A stretch of DNA of 64,000 nucleotides from Candidatus Rifleibacterium amylolyticum (lineage in GTDB: Bacteria > Muiribacteriota > Ozemobacteria > Ozemobacterales > Ozemobacteraceae), in assembly GCA_009917695.1 (NCBI GenBank), contig JAACJG010000003.1, positions 372,001-436,000 on the forward strand, in the 5' to 3' direction. The notes under the pieces are model-generated. The model searched no databases. It worked only from the letters and a program-made list of their open reading frames with translations, and had not been told where the DNA came from. Both the position numbers and the translations under genes were made by a program. Positions within the stretch are counted from its first letter, which is position 1; each line of letters begins with the position of its first letter. Shown piece by piece: positions 58,557 through 64,000 of the stretch.

Positions 58557-59642
58557 TCAGCTTTTATCAAGAATTTCGGAAATCTGCTTGAGTATGCGCT
58601 GTTCAACGTCATCAGGTCTGCTTTTTGCCGAAGCTTCAGCCATTTTTGCAAGTGTGTCGCCTGTGCGTACTTCGTCAATCAAGTTTACAAGGCTGGCGGC
58701 ATTGAGGTCGGAGTCCAGCAACAGGCGCGCCGCTCCAATCTCTTCGAGGACGCGTGCATTCTTTTCCTGATGATTGTCGGTAGCGAAGGGAAAAGGCACC
58801 AGAATTGCCGGTTTTCTGCATACCGCTATCTCTGAAAGTATTGTCGCACCAGCTCTTGAAATGAGCAGATCGGCGGCATCAAAAGCCTCTTTCATCTCGT
58901 GCAGGTAGGGAAGCAGCTGATAATTGGCAGGCATCCCGTCTGTTTCACTTTTTACCATGTCAAAATCTCGCTCGCCGGAGATGTGTATCAGTCTGACGCC
59001 TGGTTGATTAACCAGCCAGGTCTTTGCCAGCTCAATACAGGCGCGATTTATGGACAGGGCGCCGCGTGACCCACCGACAGCGAGAATGATGAACTCGTTG
59101 TTGTTCCTGGCGAAGCGCTGTGATTTCGTGTTTTGTTTGAGAAAAGCCGATCGTACCGGGTTGCCGGTTACAACGATTCTCTCGCCGTCTTCTTTTGCGG
59201 CGGCAGTATAGGTTAACAGCACCTTTCTGGCTGATCCGGCGAATATGCGGTTGGTTACGCCCATTGCTGCATTCTGCTCGTGTATGACTGTCGGAAGGCC
59301 CAGTAAACGTGATGCAGCCAATACCGGGAACGCTACAAAGCCACCGGTTGCCACAACCAGGTCTGGCGAAAAAGTTCTGAGATATCCCAGTGCATCCGAG
59401 ATTCCGGCAAGGTTTACAAACGGAAAACTCAACCATTTCAGGCTCAAGCTGCGAGGCATGCCCTGCGCGCGAACTCCAAAGAATGCTATGTCGGTTTCCC
59501 GGGAAACAATTTTCTCTTCCATTCCGCCTTTTACGCCAACATAACCGCTTTCAAAGCTGTATTGCTGCCGTAATATATCCTTGATTGCAAGAGCGGGATA
59601 AATGTGCCCTCCGGTTCCGCCGCCACTGAAGACAATTTTCAT
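58557..59642 (-). CDS. murG: UDP-GlcNAc:undecaprenyl-pyrophosphoryl-MurNAc-pentapeptide transferase
   Basis: 361 residues with GGAGAAGG upstream. MurG adds GlcNAc to lipid I, making lipid II at the inner face of the membrane. The N-terminal glycine loop FSGGGTGGHIYPALAI, the second loop ATGGFVAFPVL, HEQNAAMGVTNR, and the donor-binding SRAGATILSEI with LVPFPFATDNHQ are all family hallmarks. It lies two bases after ftsW. Length is normal. Confidence 0.98.
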   Translation of the reverse strand: MKIVFSGGGTGGHIYPALAIKDILRQQYSFESGYVGVKGGMEEKIVSRETDIAFFGVRAQGMPRSLSLKWLSFPFVNLAGISDALGYLRTFSPDLVVATGGFVAFPVLAASRLLGLPTVIHEQNAAMGVTNRIFAGSARKVLLTYTAAAKEDGERIVVTGNPVRSAFLKQNTKSQRFARNNNEFIILAVGGSRGALSINRACIELAKTWLVNQPGVRLIHISGERDFDMVKSETDGMPANYQLLPYLHEMKEAFDAADLLISRAGATILSEIAVCRKPAILVPFPFATDNHQEKNARVLEEIGAARLLLDSDLNAASLVNLIDEVRTGDTLAKMAEASAKSRPDDVEQRILKQISEILDKS

Positions 59643-59644
59643 TG

Positions 59645-60826
59645 TTACCTTCTCCTGGTGATGCCCGAAGCCAGTGGATCATTGAACTGCCCAGAAAATG
59701 GGGCAGAACGTGATTCCTCAAATGCATGCCTGGCGGAGCCGTAGCGTGATATGTTGAGTAATATGCCCATGCCTATGGCCAGAAACAAGAGGCTGGAGCC
59801 GCCATAGCTGATGAAGGGCAGCGTAATGCCGGTAGTTGGCATCAAACTGAGCACAACCCCTATATTTACTACAACCTGAAGGCCAACGATAGCAGTAATT
59901 CCTGCTGCAAGGAGAAAGCCGAAATTATCGGGCGCGCGCGTCGCTATGTAAACACCCCGCCAGATCAAGGCAAAGAACATCGCGAGAACAACTATTCCAC
60001 CGATCATTCCGAGTTCTTCGCAGATTATTGCAAAAATAAAGTCTGTGTGACGCTCTGGCAGAATAAAAAATTTCTGGCGGCTCTGGCCAAGTCCGAGTCC
60101 CCAGAATCCGCCGGAACCTATGGCAACAAGAGACTGTATTATGTGATAACCGCTGGTACGAGAGTTTTCCCAGGGATCCAGAAAAGCCATGAGGCGTCTG
60201 ACGCGATACCCTGCCTGGAAAATCAGCGCGAATATTCCCGAAACCCCTATGGCTCCAAGTGCCGAAAGATAGGCGAGTGAGCCGTTGCCGAGAAAATAGA
60301 GCACCAGGTAAGTTCCAAGAATCAGCGCGGCTGTAGATAGATTAGGTTCCTTATAAATCAATGCGAATACTACTGCGGCAATTGTCAGATCTGGCACCAG
60401 TCCATGCCAGAAACTTTTTATGCGATCCTGATGAACTGAGATAGAATGAGCTATATAGATGACGAAGCAGATTTTGGCAAATTCCGAGGGTTGAAAACCT
60501 ATGCCGCCAAAGCGTAACCATCGGCGGGCACCGCCGATATCGCGAGCCACACCGGGAATCAATACCAGAATCAACAGAAAAACCGACAGCCCGAGAAGAG
60601 GCACGGCAAGTTTCTCAAATTTCTGGTAGGGTATAATTGAGAAGGCAAGCATGGCGAGAAGTCCTGTGATAACCCAGACAAGCTGTCTCTTGAAGTAATA
60701 TAAACCGTCTGACATAGTTGCCAGAGATGTTACAGAGCTTGCCGAATAGACCATGACAAGACCTATGCCCATCAGAGCAACTACCACAAAAAGCAATATG
60801 TGATCGAAATGATGGGTTTTTGTCAT
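59645..60826 (-). CDS. ftsW: SEDS-family peptidoglycan glycosyltransferase FtsW
   Basis: 393 residues with about ten TM helices. The SEDS pattern is clear: MVYSASSVTS near the N-terminus, ARRWLRFGGIGFQPSEFAK, the loop GLGLGQSRQKFFILPE, DFIFAIICEELG, and near the end MPTTGITLPFISYGGSS. FtsW polymerises septal glycan strands from lipid II with a partner PBP. The start overlaps murD by four bases (ATGA). The last 25 residues are a hydrophilic tail. Confidence 0.97.
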   Translation of the reverse strand: MTKTHHFDHILLFVVVALMGIGLVMVYSASSVTSLATMSDGLYYFKRQLVWVITGLLAMLAFSIIPYQKFEKLAVPLLGLSVFLLILVLIPGVARDIGGARRWLRFGGIGFQPSEFAKICFVIYIAHSISVHQDRIKSFWHGLVPDLTIAAVVFALIYKEPNLSTAALILGTYLVLYFLGNGSLAYLSALGAIGVSGIFALIFQAGYRVRRLMAFLDPWENSRTSGYHIIQSLVAIGSGGFWGLGLGQSRQKFFILPERHTDFIFAIICEELGMIGGIVVLAMFFALIWRGVYIATRAPDNFGFLLAAGITAIVGLQVVVNIGVVLSLMPTTGITLPFISYGGSSLLFLAIGMGILLNISRYGSARHAFEESRSAPFSGQFNDPLASGITRRR

Positions 60827-62184
60827 CTCGGAGCCAGCACCTTTACCAGTTTTTTAAAAGTTTCGCCGCGCACTTCGAAATTGGGAAACTGATCGTAGCT
60901 GCTGCATGCCGGCGACAAAAGCACTGTGTCGCCAGCTTCCGCCCACTGATATGCTGTGGCCAAGGCCTGATCAAGAGTTGTTGCCATTTTCAGCGGCACG
61001 AGACCTTCAAGTGCCGAGCGAAAACGGTCGCGGGCTTCACCAAAGAGCACGACACCGCGACTGCGTGTGCGTACTGCCGCTACCCAGTCTGCCAGATCAG
61101 TGCCTTTGTCGCGGCCACCGGCAAGGAGTATAAGAGGCTGTTTGCAGGCCTGCAGCGCTGTGATCGATGCAGCACAATTGGTGCCTTTTGAATCATTGAT
61201 AAAAGTAATGCCGCTGATTTCTCCTGCCCACTCAAGACGGTGTTCTACACCTGGAAAATCTTTGACTACGGCTTCGAGTCGATCATTGGCGACCCCGGCC
61301 AGTATGGCGACAAGTGCTGCGCACATGACGTTTTCGAGATTGTGCCGGCCGATAATGCGCACGCTGCTGGTTGGAAAAAGCCGGTGTTTGTCGCCTGTGT
61401 GGTCTGTGTAAACGAATTCATCGTTTATAACGGTCATCGAAGGCTTGAGGTTGTCAACCTGCCATCCGAACCAGGCCTTCTGGCAGGCAAGCTCGTCGGC
61501 CATTTCCCGCATAAGTTGTTGATCGGCGTTAAGAACGATTGTCTCATTGCTTCCCATGTTCAGGGCAATTCGCTTTTTTGCTGCAATATAGGCGTTGTAG
61601 CTCGGATAGCGGTCAAGATGGTTTTCAAAGAAATTGGTTATTACAGCGATGTCAGGCTTGAATGCAGAAATGGTTTCGAGCTGAAAGCTGCTGACTTCAA
61701 GAACTTGCAGGGATCTGTCAGTCGTCTCTGTCGCGAATTCCATAATCGGAATCCCGATGTTGCCGCCCAGGAAAACTTCGTCAAATTGTCTCCGACAGAA
61801 TTCGGCCAGCAATGTCGTTGTTGTTGTCTTGCCGTTGCTGCCGGTTATTACCAGCCGTCGTCCGTGCGACATGCGATAAGCGATTTCTATTTCCGAATAG
61901 ACTGGAATATTTCGGGCTGCCGCTTCAAGCAACATCAGTATGTCAGTACGCACGCCGGGACTCAATACGATAAAATCTGCGTGCAGAACTTTTTCGGTGT
62001 GCCCACCGGCTTCGTAATCTACCTGACCGAGAAGATGTTCGCGTTCAAGACTGGATTTCAGCTTGCTTTCAGGTTGTATGTCTGAAACAAAAACCTTGGC
62101 ACCGCTTTTTACCAGGCTGCGCGCTGCCGAAAGACCGCTTTTGGCAGCACCAATTATACTTATGTTCTTTCCTGCAACTTCCAT
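60823..62184 (-). CDS. murD: UDP-N-acetylmuramoylalanine--D-glutamate ligase
   Basis: 453 residues from ATG 62184, which has GAGG six bases upstream; an ATG 12 bases earlier lacks a site. MurD adds D-glutamate to UDP-MurNAc-L-Ala using ATP. The N-terminal Rossmann motif is ISIIGAAKSGLSAARSL. The P-loop is ITGSNGKTTTTTLL, followed by FLGGNIG, ENHLDRYPSY and the C-terminal FINDSKGTNCAAS with LAGGRDKGTD. It is the first gene of the division cluster and has a visible promoter. Confidence 0.98.
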   Translation of the reverse strand: MEVAGKNISIIGAAKSGLSAARSLVKSGAKVFVSDIQPESKLKSSLEREHLLGQVDYEAGGHTEKVLHADFIVLSPGVRTDILMLLEAAARNIPVYSEIEIAYRMSHGRRLVITGSNGKTTTTTLLAEFCRRQFDEVFLGGNIGIPIMEFATETTDRSLQVLEVSSFQLETISAFKPDIAVITNFFENHLDRYPSYNAYIAAKKRIALNMGSNETIVLNADQQLMREMADELACQKAWFGWQVDNLKPSMTVINDEFVYTDHTGDKHRLFPTSSVRIIGRHNLENVMCAALVAILAGVANDRLEAVVKDFPGVEHRLEWAGEISGITFINDSKGTNCAASITALQACKQPLILLAGGRDKGTDLADWVAAVRTRSRGVVLFGEARDRFRSALEGLVPLKMATTLDQALATAYQWAEAGDTVLLSPACSSYDQFPNFEVRGETFKKLVKVLAPR

Positions 62185-62214
62185 GGCAAGCCTCATTCTT
62201 GATAAGTCTGCTGC

Positions 62215-62243
62215 ATGATAGCACAGTGTGCATTAAACGACAA
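62215..62243 (-). promoter_or_regulatory. Promoter of the murD-ftsZ cluster with an embedded palindrome
   Basis: On the minus strand TTGTCG, a 17-base spacer and TATCAT with a TGn extension (four and five of six consensus bases), 31 bases before murD. The spacer holds the palindrome GCACACTGTGC (62221-62231), preceded by TTTAATGCACA as in the promoter at 46389-46418. Confidence 0.5.
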
Positions 62244-62273
62244 TGTATGCCAGAGTTTCGAATAATTGTGGGG

Positions 62274-63668
62274 TCAGTCGGTTATTGCAGCTTCAGCAAC
62301 AAGCTTCTTTCTTATGGCATCGGTGGTAGTCTGGTGTTGCTTTGCCAGGCGCACCAATTCGTCGTATTCGGGTATGATTTTTTTCCTGCCATCGGGTAGA
62401 TGTATTTGCTTCGCGACAATCGCACCGAAAGACGTCTGTATCTGAATGATTTCACGCTGCAGAATCGATCTTGCAACAGTTTCTATGCGGATGCCGAGGG
62501 TTGGCAGCAGCTTGAAAACGAGTGTCTCAAGCTGGTCGACAAGTTTGGGATCCGATAAAATCTGGAGCTGGTGGGCAGGTCGTCCCTTTTTCATGATAAT
62601 AGGAATCAGGCAGGCATCAAGAGCGCCTGCCTGCATGAATTCAGAAATGGCGTTTCCAAGCTGTTCGCCGCTGGCGTTATCGATATTACTGGTTAAAACC
62701 GTTACCGAATCAGAGTTTTTTTTAAACTCATTGCTTTCGCCGAGAAAGGCGCGTAAAAAATTTGCCTGACCGATTTTTTTGCTGCCGTGTCCGTGCCCGA
62801 CTTTGGCAAAACTGAACTGTTCGGTAAGAGGTGTTGCCTTTAGCCCTTTCAGCAGGGCTGCCCCGGTTGGCGTGGTCAGTTCGAACGCAATATGATGATC
62901 GAAAACCACAGGCATGTCTTTGAGCAACAGTGCCGTTGCAGGTGCAGGTACTGGCATGATGCCATGCGCGCATTTGACCACCCCTGATCCGAGATGAACT
63001 GGCGAAACACATATCTTCTCGACGCCAAGATCATCGAGGCATATCGCCGCGCCGACTATATCGGCAATGCTGTCGCGGGCGCCGACCTCGTGAAAATGCA
63101 CTTCATCGACAGTCTTGCCATGAATTGTCGCTTCGGCTTCAGCAAGAACTCTGAAGCACTCTTTGGCGATGGATTTGGCAGCAGCAGAGATGTCAGCCTT
63201 TTCGATAAGGGCGGCAATGTCATTAAGTCCTCGGTGTGGCGCATGATGATGATCATCGCCATGTAAATGAGGTTGATCGCTGTCGTCGTGGTGATCATGG
63301 GTGTGTTCATGTAGGTCATGTTCGTGCTGATGTGCTGAGCCATGCTCGTGGCAGTGATTGTGCTCGTGCAATGGTTCATGTCGCAAAAAACCTGATTCAG
63401 GAACCATGACATGGCTTTCATTTTCATGCCCGTGATGGTGGTCGTGCCCGGAGTGCTCTGTGTGCTCGTCTCTTGTGTTGAAATATAAGCCTCTGATGCC
63501 ATCGACGATCTTGTCTTCTATTATCAGCTCGATTTTGCCTTCAGAAAATGGCATGGAAGCAAGTCCCTGTTGCAGCTTTTCACGGCTGGCACCGAGATCG
63601 AGCAATGAGGCGACCGCCATGTTGCCGGCGATGCCGCTGAAGCAGTCCCAGTAAAGTATTTTAGCCAT
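62274..63668 (-). CDS. larC: Nickel-pincer cofactor biosynthesis protein LarC
   Basis: 464 residues in one frame (some species use a programmed frameshift; none is needed here). LarC inserts nickel into the pincer nucleotide cofactor of lactate racemase-type enzymes, in a CTP-dependent reaction. The N-terminal YWDCFSGIAGNM block matches the family, except that the usual Asp of GDM is Asn16. Residues 69-146 are a His-rich insertion with 28 His, presumably a nickel store. The core then resumes with TVDEVHFHEVGARDSIADIVG and LTTPTGAALLKGL. It starts two bases after larB. Confidence 0.95.
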   Translation of the reverse strand: MAKILYWDCFSGIAGNMAVASLLDLGASREKLQQGLASMPFSEGKIELIIEDKIVDGIRGLYFNTRDEHTEHSGHDHHHGHENESHVMVPESGFLRHEPLHEHNHCHEHGSAHQHEHDLHEHTHDHHDDSDQPHLHGDDHHHAPHRGLNDIAALIEKADISAAAKSIAKECFRVLAEAEATIHGKTVDEVHFHEVGARDSIADIVGAAICLDDLGVEKICVSPVHLGSGVVKCAHGIMPVPAPATALLLKDMPVVFDHHIAFELTTPTGAALLKGLKATPLTEQFSFAKVGHGHGSKKIGQANFLRAFLGESNEFKKNSDSVTVLTSNIDNASGEQLGNAISEFMQAGALDACLIPIIMKKGRPAHQLQILSDPKLVDQLETLVFKLLPTLGIRIETVARSILQREIIQIQTSFGAIVAKQIHLPDGRKKIIPEYDELVRLAKQHQTTTDAIRKKLVAEAAITD

Positions 63669-63670
63669 TG

Positions 63671-64000
63671 TCAGAGTCCTTTGATTATTCTAACTGCCGC
63701 CGCGGCGGCGCCAAAACCGTTGTCGATATTTACCACCGTCACTCCGGCCGAACATGAATTCAGCATGCCGAGCAACGCGGCGAGGCCGTTGAAACTTGCT
63801 CCGTAGCCGACAGAAGTTGGTACCGCAATGATCGGGCAACCGACGAGGCCGCCGACTACACTGGGAAGTGCGCCCTCCATGCCAGCTACCACTATCACTG
63901 CATCCGCGTTGCGAAAACGGGGCAGGCGGCTCATCAGGCGGTGAATGCCGGCGACGCCGACATCATATATGCGTTCAGCCGTGTATCCGCAGAATTCAAG
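63671..64000 (-). CDS. larB: Nickel-pincer cofactor biosynthesis protein LarB (C-terminal part)
   Basis: The last 109 codons; the frame is open to the right edge, so the 5' end lies outside. LarB is a PurE-like enzyme that carboxylates and hydrolyses nicotinic acid adenine dinucleotide, the first step of pincer-cofactor synthesis. Visible motifs are [54 protein letters not shown] and [10 protein letters not shown], all typical of the C-terminal AIR-carboxylase-like domain. With larC immediately downstream it forms the larBC unit; larE and the client racemase larA are not in the window. Confidence 0.95.
   Translation of the reverse strand, partial: LEFCGYTAERIYDVGVAGIHRLMSRLPRFRNADAVIVVAGMEGALPSVVGGLVGCPIIAVPTSVGYGASFNGLAALLGMLNSCSAGVTVVNIDNGFGAAAAAVRIIKGL

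Noticed and set aside
61240-62085. 281-codon frame antisense to murD
   Set aside because: murD is complete and conserved on the other strand; the antisense product has no recognisable motif.
62274-63668. Frameshift in larC
   Set aside because: A single open frame covers the whole protein.

Overview
The window is a densely coded bacterial chromosome segment with about 50% GC by eye. I see no tRNA, rRNA, CRISPR array, insertion sequence or phage gene. The cell envelope looks diderm: there is a secretin, three lipoproteins with clear lipoboxes (two Ig-like, one substrate-binding), several exported proteins and a YjbH-like candidate outer-membrane protein. Division and peptidoglycan genes are conventional (ftsZ, ftsA, ftsQ, ftsW, murG, murD, murI). 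Many proteins are recognisable only at fold level, and large multi-sensor signalling proteins are abundant. This suggests a poorly characterised, deep-branching uncultured lineage. A Riflebacteria-type organism is my guess, not something the sequence proves.

Layout. 1-2.8 kb (minus): metallo-beta-lactamase-fold hydrolase, DUF120-like protein, GNAT acetyltransferase and a lysine-rich exported protein. 3.0-5.2 kb (plus): rph, rdgB, a CheW-domain protein and rubredoxin, closed by a strong terminator. 5.4-17.2 kb (plus): four tandem membrane SpoIIE/PP2C phosphatases in an A-B-A'-B' pattern, followed by slyX. 17.2-21.2 kb (minus): two exported proteins of unknown function and a Uma2-family protein. 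21.5-25.5 kb (minus): a two-subunit ABC exporter behind a leader region with a consensus promoter, an 18-codon ORF and a strong hairpin. 25.6-31.5 kb (plus): two overlapping class III nucleotide cyclases. 31.5-32.4 kb (minus): an IscU-like scaffold and a single BMC-domain protein. 32.5-38.9 kb (plus): a large exported coiled-coil protein, two Ig-like lipoproteins, a secretin and a cupin. 38.9-54.9 kb (minus): dxs, DUF1858 protein, polyprenyl sugar transferase, ferritin-like protein, cheB-cheR-rlmH-MBL hydrolase, nnr, YjbH-like protein, Cys-rich protein, zinc-ribbon/propeller protein, murI, BMP lipoprotein and radical SAM protein. 55.1-62.2 kb (minus): a shortened dcw cluster. 62.2-64 kb (minus): larC and partial larB.

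A recurring theme is paired paralogues in which one partner has lost catalytic residues. The adjacent cyclases have complementary active-site losses: the first keeps the metal-binding aspartates, the second keeps the transition-state Asn/Arg. They are predicted to make one working site only as a heterodimer, as in the C1/C2 halves of mammalian adenylyl cyclase. Each intact phosphatase is followed by a homologue lacking the same metal-binding Asp and the GHG histidine. The two ABC subunits also divide into a degenerate and a canonical ATP site. All six large receptors appear to share one four-helix, two-sensor, HAMP architecture. I regard the cyclase pair, the duplicated phosphatase module and the ABC leader/attenuator as the most interesting content.
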